The notes under the pieces are model-generated. The model worked only from the letters and a program-made list of their open reading frames with translations. It was not told where the DNA came from and searched no databases. From Dehalococcoidia bacterium UBA2991 (lineage in GTDB: Bacteria > Chloroflexota > Dehalococcoidia > Tepidiformales > Tepidiformaceae): a stretch of 64,000 nucleotides of DNA. Both the position numbers and the translations under genes were made by a program. Positions 27,191 through 35,346 of this stretch are shown one piece after another; the stretch's first letter is position 1, and each line of letters opens with the position of its first letter. Location: contig DEAD01000013.1 in NCBI GenBank assembly GCA_002346645.1, positions 41,260 through 105,259 on the forward strand. The letters run 5' to 3'.

Positions 27191-27289
27191 AGTAAGAACT
27201 CAGACCCTCCGGAGGATTATCGCCATGTAAAAACGCCACCGCAGACGCTCGATAATAGCACCGGGTTCCATGTGCGCCGAAGGAGCAAG

Positions 27290-27832
27290 TTAGGCGCCAA
27301 GTTCAATGTAACGCTCTACAACCCACCGAAGACCATCCGAAGCGGTCACAACCCGATAGTGCTCTCCAGTAGTACTCATGGGCACATGCCGAAACCCGCC
27401 GGCAGCCATCTTGTGAAGAGCGACCGCAACTGTTTCATTATCACGGACGACAACGGGATCAATTGTCATATATTCCGCTATTGGGGCATCCAAAGCACCC
27501 GGGCGAGCCGCAACCTTTTTCAGGACATCTCGCTCAGTAAAAATGCCTGACAAAACATTACCGTCGACGATGAGCACAGCACCCCCACGGTTTTCGACAA
27601 GCAGCTTTACGGCCTCGCGCACACTCGCCGTCGGAGATAAGGCTGGAGGCGTCAAGAGCCGCAGGGAGGAAAGCAAGACACTAAATGAGCTTTCACTAAT
27701 GGCCTGCTGTGACTCCGGAATGTCCACACTTCGCAACGGTTGAAGACAGTTCTCACAGCGATCTACGCCCGCAATGTTAGCCTCACCACAGTCCTGGCAG
27801 TAATTAACTTCGTTTCCAAAATCTCCGGCCAT
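27290..27832 (-). CDS. Zinc-ribbon plus CBS-pair regulatory protein
   Basis: 180 aa. A rubredoxin-like zinc ribbon occupies residues 12-29 (C12-x2-C15 and C26-x2-C29), followed by two CBS motifs (about 60-115 and 118-178; GIFTERDVLKKV is typical). CBS pairs bind adenosine nucleotides and act as energy or redox-state sensors. It is the last gene of the 2-oxoacid:ferredoxin oxidoreductase operon, 30 bp after korB. Another CBS protein opens the same operon. A regulatory or assembly role for the oxidoreductase is inferred from this placement. Confidence 0.85.
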   Translation of the reverse strand: MAGDFGNEVNYCQDCGEANIAGVDRCENCLQPLRSVDIPESQQAISESSFSVLLSSLRLLTPPALSPTASVREAVKLLVENRGGAVLIVDGNVLSGIFTERDVLKKVAARPGALDAPIAEYMTIDPVVVRDNETVAVALHKMAAGGFRHVPMSTTGEHYRVVTASDGLRWVVERYIELGA

Positions 27833-27862
27833 TAAATTCTCTCTCGCGCTTTTAGAAGACCT

Positions 27863-28897
27863 CTAGAGTACGTTCCAGGTCTCAGGACCAGCGATCAGTG
27901 CTTCAAGATCAGCCTCTGCGCTATCGCGGGCAACTCCAACCTGCTCAGCTACAAGACCATCATAGGTATCTCGTTCAACCTGCCTGAAAACTCCAAGGGG
28001 CACAGGAAAATCAGGATAGTTCATGCCACTCAAAATCATGGGCAGGGCAATGTCTTCCCGATTCGTGTCATGAACCAGGAGCTCGTTGTCATTGGTTGGA
28101 CTCTCAACCACCTCGGGCTGAAAGCCATTGAGGCGAATACCATGTTCTAGATTGCTGCCATAGCGGAGAGGCTTCCCGTTCTCAAGGTAGACCATGCGAT
28201 CTTGGCGAACATCTTTGTCTGCAAACGAGGCAAACGCACCATCGTTATAGATGTTGCAGTTCTGAAAAACTTCCACAAAAGCTGCCCCCTTGTGCTGTGC
28301 AGCTGTCGACAAGGTAGCCTCCAGGTGCTTGGTATCACGATCGACTGAACGAGCAACGAACGTGGCACCCGCAGCAAGAGCAAGCTTGATGGGATCGAGG
28401 GGATTCTCAGTGGTACCCATAGGCGCTGATTTGGTGACCTTACCAATAGGGGAGGTTGGTGAGTATTGACCTTTAGTTAGGCCATATATCCGATTGTTGA
28501 AAAGGACGACAGTCACATCAACATTGCGACGAAGAAGGTGCATGAGATGGTTTCCGCCAATACTGAGACCATCTCCATCCCCAGTGATCACGAAGACCGT
28601 CAGCTCCGGGCGAGCAGTTTTAAGGCCGGTAGCAATAGCCGGCGCGCGGCCATGAATAGTATGGAATCCATAGGTGTTGACGTAGTACGGGAATCGACTG
28701 GAACACCCAATCCCGCTAACGAAAACGATCTCCTCACGGGGAATCTTGAGGCCAGGCAATGTCTTCTGCATCTGAGCAAGGATTGAGTAATCCCCACAAC
28801 CTGGACACCAACGGACTTCCTGATCAGAGACGAAGTCCTTCCGCGTGAGGAGAGGAATCTCCTCGTCGAGTACCCCGTTGGAATTAGCTGCCGTCAC
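27863..28897 (-). CDS. korB: 2-oxoacid:ferredoxin oxidoreductase, beta (TPP) subunit
   Basis: Thiamine-pyrophosphate subunit catalysing oxidative decarboxylation of 2-oxoglutarate or a related 2-oxoacid to acyl-CoA with reduction of ferredoxin. Cluster cysteines are C31 and C34 (WCPGCGDYSIL), C65 (GIGCSSRFP) and a fourth in FQNCNIYNDGAF. The TPP/Mg motif GDGDGLSIGGNHLMH is intact. The 344 aa length and NNRIYGLTKGQYSPTS support the 2-oxoglutarate/broad 2-oxoacid class. GTG start with AGGAGG. It lies 29 bp downstream of the alpha-gamma fusion. Confidence 0.93.
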   Translation of the reverse strand: MTAANSNGVLDEEIPLLTRKDFVSDQEVRWCPGCGDYSILAQMQKTLPGLKIPREEIVFVSGIGCSSRFPYYVNTYGFHTIHGRAPAIATGLKTARPELTVFVITGDGDGLSIGGNHLMHLLRRNVDVTVVLFNNRIYGLTKGQYSPTSPIGKVTKSAPMGTTENPLDPIKLALAAGATFVARSVDRDTKHLEATLSTAAQHKGAAFVEVFQNCNIYNDGAFASFADKDVRQDRMVYLENGKPLRYGSNLEHGIRLNGFQPEVVESPTNDNELLVHDTNREDIALPMILSGMNYPDFPVPLGVFRQVERDTYDGLVAEQVGVARDSAEADLEALIAGPETWNVL

Positions 28898-28926
28898 TAG
28901 ATAGCCTCCTACGGCGAGAGCCGCTG

Positions 28927-30807
28927 CTAGAACTCAAACTCATAGGGACCAGCTAAGCCCAAGATCTCATCGATCTTTCCAAGGATCTCAGTGATCTTGA
29001 ACGGCTGGCCCGCAATCTTGTTAAAAGGAATCGCATCTACCAGGAACTGCGACCGGATAAGCACCGAGAGCTGCCCATTGTTCAGCTCTGGAATCATCAC
29101 TTTGTCATAGCGCGATAGGACTTCGCCCAAATTAGATGGGAACGGATTGAGGTGTCGAATATGGGCCGAAGCCACTGACTTACCCTCAGCACGTGCCCTC
29201 TCTCCTGCACTGGTGATGGAGCCATAAGTACCACCCCACCCCAGTAGCAGCAGATCGCCTTCTTGCGGGCCCACCACCTCGATGTCAGGCACATCATCAG
29301 CGATACGCGCTACACGTTCAGCCCGGGTGAGTGTCATCTTGTGGTGATTACCGGGCTCATAGTTAATGTCCCCAGTTTCGTATGACTTCTCAAGTCCGCC
29401 GACTCGGTGCTCAAACCCCGCCTGACCAGGAATAGCCCAAGCCCGCGCTAACGTATCGGGATCTCGCTCGTAGGCATGCGAAACAGTCTCATGATCGGCC
29501 TGACGCCAAAGTACAGGCGGAATCTCAGCCAACTTGGGAATAGACCATGGTTGGGAACCGTTCGCCAGATACCCATCGCTAAGAATGATCACAGGAACCA
29601 TGTACTTGAGAGCTATACGGAAAGCTTCAATGGCCATCCAAAAGCAATCCCCCGGCGTAGAAGGTGCAATGATTGCGACCGGAGAGTCACCGTTCCGGCC
29701 ATACATAGCCTGGAGTAGATCGGCCTGCTCAGTCTTAGTGGGCATCCCCGTACTCGGCCCCGCCCGTTGTACATTGAGAATGACCAACGGCAGCTCTGCC
29801 ATTACGGCGAGATTGAGGCCCTCACTCTTGAGCGCAAGACCAGGGCCACTTGTGCCAGTAAGGGCCATCTGGCCCGCATAAGAGGCACCAATTGCAGCGC
29901 ACACCGCACTGATTTCATCTTCCGCCTGCATTGTCTTGACACCAAACCGCTTAAAGCTCGCCAGCTCATGGAGAACATCAGAAGCAGGTGTGATCGGGTA
30001 GCTCGCATAGAAGAGAGGTAGTCCCGCCAGATGCGATGCTGTCACAAAACCGAGAGCTGTCGCTTCATTGCCACTAATGTGACGATAGATACCTGGCTCT
30101 ACATCTGCAGGGGGAACCTCATAACGTTCGTGAACAAGCTCGCTCGTCTCACCAAAAGCATTTCCGGCACGCAAAGCACGGAGGTTTGCCTCTAGCACAA
30201 CGGGATTACGGCCAAACTTTTCAGTAGCCCACCGAACAACCGTGTCCATAGGACGACTAAATAGCCAAAGTACGAGGCCTAATGCATAAAAGTTGCGGGA
30301 CCTGAAACGCTCCTTGGCACCAAGATCCAGACCATCAAGCGCATCCGCATTGTTCTTTGTGATGTCGATTCGTAAAAGACGATAGGAAGAAAGAGATCCA
30401 TCCTCCAAAGGGTTGTTCTCATAACCTGCTTTGCGCAAATTCGTAGAGTTGAACTCCCCGTCATCTACCACTAAAAGCCCACCAGGAATCAGATCTCGAA
30501 GATTCGTCTTTAGGGCAGCCGGATTCATAGCCACGAGCGCATCGGGGTTGTCACCCGGAGTATGTATATCGTTGCTGGAAAACGAAAGCTGAAAGCCTGA
30601 AACCCCAGGGAGAGATCCGGTCGGAGCACGAATCTCAGCGGGGTAATCGGGCAAAGTTGCTAGATCGTTCCCGTAGACGGCAGTCGTGCGAGTGAACTGC
30701 GTTCCTGTGAGCTGCATCCCATCACCAGAATCTCCGGCAAAGCGGATGGTAACCCTGTCTCGCGTCGTGACGCCTTCCGAAAGCGGCGACTCGATTTCGG
30801 TGGTCAT
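28927..30807 (-). CDS. korA: 2-oxoacid:ferredoxin oxidoreductase, fused gamma-alpha subunit
   Basis: 626 aa fusion. The N-terminal gamma domain (about 15-200) opens with FAGDSGDGMQLTGTQFT. The alpha domain (about 235-600) contains ATALGFVTASHLAGLPLFYASYPITPASD and the pyrimidine-binding region QAEDEISAVCAAIGASYAG. Together with KorB it makes the two-subunit enzyme used in the oxidative or reductive TCA cycle. There is no delta (ferredoxin) subunit in the operon, so a separate ferredoxin is used. A strong GGGAGGGGG precedes the ATG. The upstream CBS gene ends 7 bp away. Confidence 0.94.
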   Translation of the reverse strand: MTTEIESPLSEGVTTRDRVTIRFAGDSGDGMQLTGTQFTRTTAVYGNDLATLPDYPAEIRAPTGSLPGVSGFQLSFSSNDIHTPGDNPDALVAMNPAALKTNLRDLIPGGLLVVDDGEFNSTNLRKAGYENNPLEDGSLSSYRLLRIDITKNNADALDGLDLGAKERFRSRNFYALGLVLWLFSRPMDTVVRWATEKFGRNPVVLEANLRALRAGNAFGETSELVHERYEVPPADVEPGIYRHISGNEATALGFVTASHLAGLPLFYASYPITPASDVLHELASFKRFGVKTMQAEDEISAVCAAIGASYAGQMALTGTSGPGLALKSEGLNLAVMAELPLVILNVQRAGPSTGMPTKTEQADLLQAMYGRNGDSPVAIIAPSTPGDCFWMAIEAFRIALKYMVPVIILSDGYLANGSQPWSIPKLAEIPPVLWRQADHETVSHAYERDPDTLARAWAIPGQAGFEHRVGGLEKSYETGDINYEPGNHHKMTLTRAERVARIADDVPDIEVVGPQEGDLLLLGWGGTYGSITSAGERARAEGKSVASAHIRHLNPFPSNLGEVLSRYDKVMIPELNNGQLSVLIRSQFLVDAIPFNKIAGQPFKITEILGKIDEILGLAGPYEFEF

Positions 30808-30814
30808 CTTGTGA

Positions 30815-31291
30815 CTATCCCCCCTCCCTTTTGGAAACTACTTGGTGTGGCCGTGGCGGCAGATTTAGCACTTCCTCTGGAAAGGATTCTGCGAAGTGCT
30901 GCAGTAATTCACCCAGACGCACAAGTCCGATTACAGCGCCATCATTGTCAACGACTGGCAAGGTGCGATAGTTATGACGCTGCATAAGAGCGATCGCATC
31001 GCCTACGGTTGTCGCGACTGAGATAGTGACCGGATCACGGGTCAATAGTTCTGGGTAGAGTGACTGATCCCAATCGAAGTCATCAAACATGCACCGAGTG
31101 AGCACATCCCGTTCAGTGAAGATGCCCACAAGTTTTTCCTCCTCCACAGCAAGGACACACGAACGCGCATCTAGGTGCATCCGCTTTACAGCAGTCCGCA
31201 CACTATCTTCAGGAGAGAGAAACACTGGCTTCGCGAGTGGGAGAGCACCCACGCGCTGATCTATAAACTTCGCGAGCCGGGACCGATCCAT
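30815..31291 (-). CDS. CBS-domain protein leading the korAB operon
   Basis: 158 aa from ATG 31291 (AGGAA upstream; the open frame to 31438 adds an unconserved basic leader). Two CBS motifs are seen: VFLSPEDSVRTAVKRMHLDARSCVL...GIFTERDVLTRCMF and PVTISVATTVGDAIALMQRHNYRTLPVVDNDGAVIGLV. There is no other domain, so it is a pure nucleotide-sensing module. It is the first gene of the CBS-korA-korB-CBS operon. A TACACT -10 at 31363-31358 would give a leader of about 60 nt. The shared operon suggests allosteric control of the oxidoreductase by adenylate charge; this is inference. Confidence 0.85.
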   Translation of the reverse strand: MDRSRLAKFIDQRVGALPLAKPVFLSPEDSVRTAVKRMHLDARSCVLAVEEEKLVGIFTERDVLTRCMFDDFDWDQSLYPELLTRDPVTISVATTVGDAIALMQRHNYRTLPVVDNDGAVIGLVRLGELLQHFAESFPEEVLNLPPRPHQVVSKREGG

Positions 31292-31507
31292 CCGTTCCTG
31301 ACTGCTTTCACGAGCCGGGGAGCAAAACTCCCTCGACCTCGCTTGGAACTGACCAGAAGTGTAGCGCCTTTCTGGCTTATGCACGCAAGCTACCCGACCA
31401 GAAACGGTCGCTCTTGTTAAGGTTCTAGCTTGAGCCACGATTGACTACAACCTGAAGGCGTCTAGCGGTTACAATCCCGGCCGTAAAACCAGGCCATGGA
31501 GCCCATC

Positions 31508-32143
31508 ATGAACATCCGCATTGTGGCAATTGCCCGGCCCGTAGGTACCGGTGGTGAAGAGATCGCTCAGTTGACAGCGGAAAAGCTCGGTTTTCGTTTC
31601 TATGACTACCAGGTTGTACAAACAGCGGCCCAAGAAGCAGGCGTTTCCCCTGAGACAGTCAGCACCGCAGAGCACACGCCCTCTCTTCTAACCCGCATCC
31701 TAGAAGCATTGGCGCGCAACCCAAGCATGCCAGTTGCAGCTTGGGCCGACCCAGTTTCACTTGCCACCAATCCGCTGCTCACCTCCTCCGAATACCGACG
31801 TTTTATCGAGGATGTTATCCGCGACTTAGCTGACCAAGGCGAAGCAGTTTTAATGGGGCACGGGGCACCTATGGTGTTACAGGGCCGCCGCGATACGCTG
31901 AAGGTACTAACTACGGGAACCACTGAAACACGCGCTCACCGTATTGCTACAGGCATGAGCGTAGATATCGAAACCGCTACTAAGACCGTAACTAAAACAG
32001 ATGCCGAACGGCAGGACTACTTCAAGAGGTTCTATAACCGGGCGTGGCTTGCTAGCGAAAACTATGACCTCTGCCTCAACACAGACCGACTAACGGCCGA
32101 GCAGGCAGCTTCAATCATTGTGAAAACTGCCCAGATGCACTGA
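31508..32143 (+). CDS. Cytidylate-kinase-like family protein
   Basis: P-loop-kinase-like protein of 211 aa related to the cytidylate kinase-like (AAK6) family. The N-terminus reads IVAIARPVGTGGEEIAQLTAEKLG in place of a standard GxxGxGK, so the P-loop lysine is missing or replaced, as in other members. A downstream RAHRIATGMS...KTDAERQDYFKRFY resembles the LID region. The start is taken at ATG 31508, with GGAG 6 nt upstream; ATG 31496 is alternative. A TACAAT hexamer lies at 31470-31475. The substrate is unknown. It is tail to tail with the PH-domain gene. Confidence 0.75.
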   Translation: MNIRIVAIARPVGTGGEEIAQLTAEKLGFRFYDYQVVQTAAQEAGVSPETVSTAEHTPSLLTRILEALARNPSMPVAAWADPVSLATNPLLTSSEYRRFIEDVIRDLADQGEAVLMGHGAPMVLQGRRDTLKVLTTGTTETRAHRIATGMSVDIETATKTVTKTDAERQDYFKRFYNRAWLASENYDLCLNTDRLTAEQAASIIVKTAQMH

Positions 32144-32146
32144 GGC

Positions 32147-33085
32147 CTACGCTCCCTCAAATGCAATGATCGCGGCACTGAGGAGCACTATTTGCAACAA
32201 AGCAGCCGAGGCAGCGAGCCAAAGACTTGCAGCCCGCTCGATCCCGTGCAAAACAAATCCAAGGAGTAGGTTGATCGCCACAATCCCTCCTCCCACTGCA
32301 CCAATTCGTAACAGCTCCGAACGATCACCTATTCGAACGATGCCCGTATCGCTAGGGAACTCAATCTGAACTAACGTTGGAAGGCTTGGGTATTGGCTAT
32401 AGAGATAGCCACCCAGGACTCCAAGGCCAACCAATACAAAACTAACAACCAGCCAAGCATTACCGTCTCGCCATAGAGGGAGAAGGTTCAGGCCCCGGGG
32501 TTCAATGCGTTGAGATTCGCCTGGCTCAAAGCCGACAATGAGTCTTCGGGAGCAAGCTTCAGCAAAAGCAACCTGATCGGCCACTGTGAGGCCGTAAGAC
32601 CGCCCTTCTGTAACTACAAATACATTCTCATCGGGTCGATTATGTGTCGCAAAAAAGAGAGTGGCGCCAAGGCTTGAGACTACACCTCGACCGATGTGGC
32701 ACCCCCACCAGTTCAGCCCTGTTACAGACTCTTCCCCCACCGTACGGCCAGGCACAACCCTCTGAATATCAACCACCGGAACAATTATCTCGTTCCCACA
32801 CCAGCTAATACGTAAAACTTCATCATCGATCCGATAAGCCAACCGAGCGATCCCAACAGTCCACCACCCAAATAGAAGTGCAAGGCTACCGAAGAGAGCA
32901 ACCACTACCCAGCCAAGGTAGGTTGTAAATTCGATGGAACCACCCCCGGCTATTACCCCTGCTACCAGCGCAATAAACGCTGCCCAGAGGCTAAAAGCTC
33001 CACCGACGATCACGCCGAGAGCTCGAGGAGGCCTAAAGGTATCGGCGTCTACGACGCCACCCGCACGCGCGCTGGAGTGCACCAC
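32147..33085 (-). CDS. Multi-spanning membrane protein with PH-like domain
   Basis: 312 aa. Two N-terminal membrane segments (about 25-50 and 55-85) precede a cytoplasmic region with the look of a bacterial PH domain (LAYRIDDEVLRISWCGNEIIVPVVDIQRVVPG...FVVTEGRSYGLTVADQVAFAEAC). Further membrane segments follow at about 212-230, 262-280 and 290-308. The starting GTG lies 36 bp inside the end of ilvE, implying coupling. Bacterial PH membrane proteins are poorly characterised; some act in envelope stress. No specific role can be assigned. Confidence 0.7.
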   Translation of the reverse strand: MVHSSARAGGVVDADTFRPPRALGVIVGGAFSLWAAFIALVAGVIAGGGSIEFTTYLGWVVVALFGSLALLFGWWTVGIARLAYRIDDEVLRISWCGNEIIVPVVDIQRVVPGRTVGEESVTGLNWWGCHIGRGVVSSLGATLFFATHNRPDENVFVVTEGRSYGLTVADQVAFAEACSRRLIVGFEPGESQRIEPRGLNLLPLWRDGNAWLVVSFVLVGLGVLGGYLYSQYPSLPTLVQIEFPSDTGIVRIGDRSELLRIGAVGGGIVAINLLLGFVLHGIERAASLWLAASAALLQIVLLSAAIIAFEGA

Positions 33086-33981
33086 TGACGATACTTCTCG
33101 CTATTGCCGCGAATGGCATCAAAGAAGAGGCCCGAGAGCGCAACAGTGACTGGCCCGGGCTCCCCTCCATTAACCATGCGACGGTCGATTTCGATCACTG
33201 GTGTCAAATGGGCAGCAGTGCCCGTCATAAACACCTCATCGGCTATGTACAGCTCGGACCGATCTATCGAACGCTGGACAGTCTCGATACCGAGTTCGTT
33301 CGCGGCAAGCTCGACAACAGTGGCCGCCGTGATGCCCTCAAGAACATTGTCAGACGGCGGGGGGGTAATTAACTTGCCGTCCCGAACAATAAAAATATTC
33401 TCTCCACTACCTTCAGAGACATGGCCGTCGTGGTTGAGAACGATCGCCTCATCGAAGCCATTTTGCTCAGCCTCTGATTTTGCAAGAGCACTGTTCACGT
33501 ATATACCGGTAACTTTCGCGCGAGGCGGGATACCTGTGTCGTCCACTCGCCGCCAACTGCTGGTATGGCAGCGTGCACCCTTATCTATATCAAGGTAGGG
33601 CCCAAAGGGGGCAATGAAAATTAGGAGGTCACTTTCGAGACCATGCAGACGCACACCAAGCACCTCCGAGCTCAGATAGACCATCGGTCGGATATAGACA
33701 TCCTCTTGGTATCCACTTCGTTCGACAATCTCGACAGTTAGTTCGCAAAGACGGTCGATCTCCTCTCCCATCTCAAGCCCAAGAATATGGCTGCTCTGAG
33801 CAAGCCGCTCGTAATGCTCACGCATGCGAAAGAGGTATAGACAGCCGTCGTTAGCGTTCCAATTTCCACGAATTCCCTCAAAGACAGCCGTGCCGTAATT
33901 GAAGGCGTGAGTCATTACACCAACTTTCGCCTCCTCCAACGGGACTATCTGACCTTGAAAGTAGGCGTAGGGCGTGGGCAT
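33049..33981 (-). CDS. ilvE: Branched-chain amino-acid aminotransferase (class IV)
   Basis: PLP enzyme for the last step of Leu/Ile/Val synthesis. The N-terminal YAYFQGQIVPLEEAKVGVMTHAFNYGTAVFEGIRG is the standard IlvE opening. The PLP Lys156 is in KVTGIYVNSALAK, and EGSGENIF at 190-197 is the conserved cofactor loop. Length 310 aa is typical. It could also be a D-amino-acid or 4-amino-4-deoxychorismate relative, but RPMVYLSSEVLGV and the full N-terminus favour IlvE. An AGGAG lies upstream of the ATG. It overlaps the downstream PH-domain gene. ilvC lies 30 kb away in the same window. Confidence 0.9.
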   Translation of the reverse strand: MPTPYAYFQGQIVPLEEAKVGVMTHAFNYGTAVFEGIRGNWNANDGCLYLFRMREHYERLAQSSHILGLEMGEEIDRLCELTVEIVERSGYQEDVYIRPMVYLSSEVLGVRLHGLESDLLIFIAPFGPYLDIDKGARCHTSSWRRVDDTGIPPRAKVTGIYVNSALAKSEAEQNGFDEAIVLNHDGHVSEGSGENIFIVRDGKLITPPPSDNVLEGITAATVVELAANELGIETVQRSIDRSELYIADEVFMTGTAAHLTPVIEIDRRMVNGGEPGPVTVALSGLFFDAIRGNSEKYRQWCTPARVRVAS

Positions 33982-34031
33982 GGGCAGGTACTCCTGTGAA
34001 CTGCTGGCAAATTCAGTATACGCGTGACCCG

Positions 34032-34451
34032 CTATTGGTCCGCCGTGGGGCTACTAAAAAAGGTGGGCGCGCGGCACTCATCCACCGAACGTTCTTTGTT
34101 AGCCAGTCGCTCACGAACATCCTTGTCTGGCAAGGGAGGGGGAACCACCAGTGGCCTGGTGGGGTCTCCCACCGCTTCTTCCAAATAAGAGATGAAGGCC
34201 TCATGAAATTCAGCCATATCGCTGGGCGGAGCCAGTATTTGTAACTCATCAATAAACTTCTCGATAACCGTGGCAATACCGGCTTCCTCTTTTTCCACCA
34301 GAATGGCCTCTGAAAAGCGTTCGAGGTTCATGCACATGACAGCGAGATAGGCCTCATCATCGACCTCTCTTTCGACTGGGCTATCGTCGCAAGCAAGAAC
34401 CAGGAGGATGCCAAACATCAAAACTGTCAGAAGGGGACCAGAAGAGCGCAT
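34032..34451 (-). CDS. Small lipoprotein of unknown function
   Basis: 139 aa with an N-terminal signal peptide and lipobox VLAC (Cys21), then a mostly helical mature part (about 30-95: ERFSEAILVEKEEAGIATVIEKFIDELQILAPP...EFHEAFISYLEEAV). A Pro-rich stretch (VVPPPLPDKD) follows. No known domain is recognised. The helical body suggests a small bundle at the outer face of the membrane. TACGAT ends 8 nt upstream of the ATG, so its transcript is nearly leaderless and separate from the upstream gene. Confidence 0.72.
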   Translation of the reverse strand: MRSSGPLLTVLMFGILLVLACDDSPVEREVDDEAYLAVMCMNLERFSEAILVEKEEAGIATVIEKFIDELQILAPPSDMAEFHEAFISYLEEAVGDPTRPLVVPPPLPDKDVRERLANKERSVDECRAPTFFSSPTADQ

Positions 34452-34459
34452 TGTCGACG

Positions 34460-34465
34460 ATCGTA
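34460..34465 (-). promoter_or_regulatory. Near-leaderless -10 (TACGAT) for the small lipoprotein
   Basis: On the minus strand TACGAT (34465-34460) lies 8 nt before ATG 34451, so the leader would be 1-2 nt. No Shine-Dalgarno is present. It lies in the short gap after the neighbouring minus-strand gene. Confidence 0.45.
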
Positions 34466-34484
34466 CTCGCGAGTTTCGTTGGCG

Positions 34485-35342
34485 CTACAGGACGATGCGT
34501 CGTGCAGCGCCAGTGGGAGAACGCCGCCAGTTTTCGACAACATACCGTTCCACGCCATCGATCTCTTGGCGCTCCATACGACATCGCCTTTGAACCGCAA
34601 GCTCGTTCAATGCAGAGTTCTTCCAATGACGGAGAGCATCAGGATCCGAGACGGGAAGAACCTCACTAGCGTCGAGCAGCAGATCGACCTTTGCTATTCC
34701 GAGCGCTAGCAACCAGCCACTTGTGAGCTCTGCAAGCGCCGTATGGAAATCGCGATCAGCAAAAGTGACAGAGAGCCGCCCAGCACTACTCTCACCACCT
34801 GCAAGTAACACAGTTGCTCCAGGAGAGGGTTTTGCAAGTTCACCTGCAGCAGCGCAAACATCCGCAAGAATGTCAGGGATAGTTTCACTTTGGGGAAGAT
34901 CACCCCAGGCATATTGAGTTGCATGGGCTTCGTGCAAGTCACTAAGACCATCGCTTTCAAGCCAGTGACTCCAAGAAGCTGCATCCTCCTGCATGAGGAC
35001 CGCGCAAGCAGACTCCCCCTCTGCAGCCGCCACGATCAGCGGAACTGCAGAAACATATGCGCCCCACTCCACGGCATGTAAGGCCTGTAAGCGAGAAAGC
35101 CATGCACGAGAGCCAGTCGCAAGGAAAGAGGCCACCATCACGTTGCGGTAGCGTGAACCAGCAGCCTCACTCGCAATAGAAGATTCAAGACGAAGGCCAT
35201 CGAGAACAAGTTCCATGGTCTCCCCGAGGACGAAGGCCATTTGCCTATAGGCATCTGCGGAACCCGCAGCTCCATTTGAAGGACGAGATGAGCGCTCCGC
35301 CTCCGGAAAGACACGCGGCGGAGAGACACGAAATTGAGACAT
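34485..35342 (-). CDS. Unknown protein co-transcribed with enolase
   Basis: 285 aa from ATG 35342, 4 nt after the enolase stop; the open frame extends to 35456 inside enolase but the extra residues are shadow coding. No motif is recognised. The body is Ala-rich and helical (SSIASEAAGSRYRNVMVASFLATGSRAWLSRLQALHAVEWGAYVSAVPLIVAAAEGESACAVL). It has a plausible alpha/beta second half with LAGGESSAGRLSVTFADRDFHTALAELTSGWLLALG. No signal peptide or clear membrane span. Its tight linkage to enolase argues for a real gene. The C-terminus (CRMERQEIDGVERYVVENWRR) is basic. Confidence 0.65.
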   Translation of the reverse strand: MSQFRVSPPRVFPEAERSSRPSNGAAGSADAYRQMAFVLGETMELVLDGLRLESSIASEAAGSRYRNVMVASFLATGSRAWLSRLQALHAVEWGAYVSAVPLIVAAAEGESACAVLMQEDAASWSHWLESDGLSDLHEAHATQYAWGDLPQSETIPDILADVCAAAGELAKPSPGATVLLAGGESSAGRLSVTFADRDFHTALAELTSGWLLALGIAKVDLLLDASEVLPVSDPDALRHWKNSALNELAVQRRCRMERQEIDGVERYVVENWRRSPTGAARRIVL

Positions 35343-35346
35343 CAGC

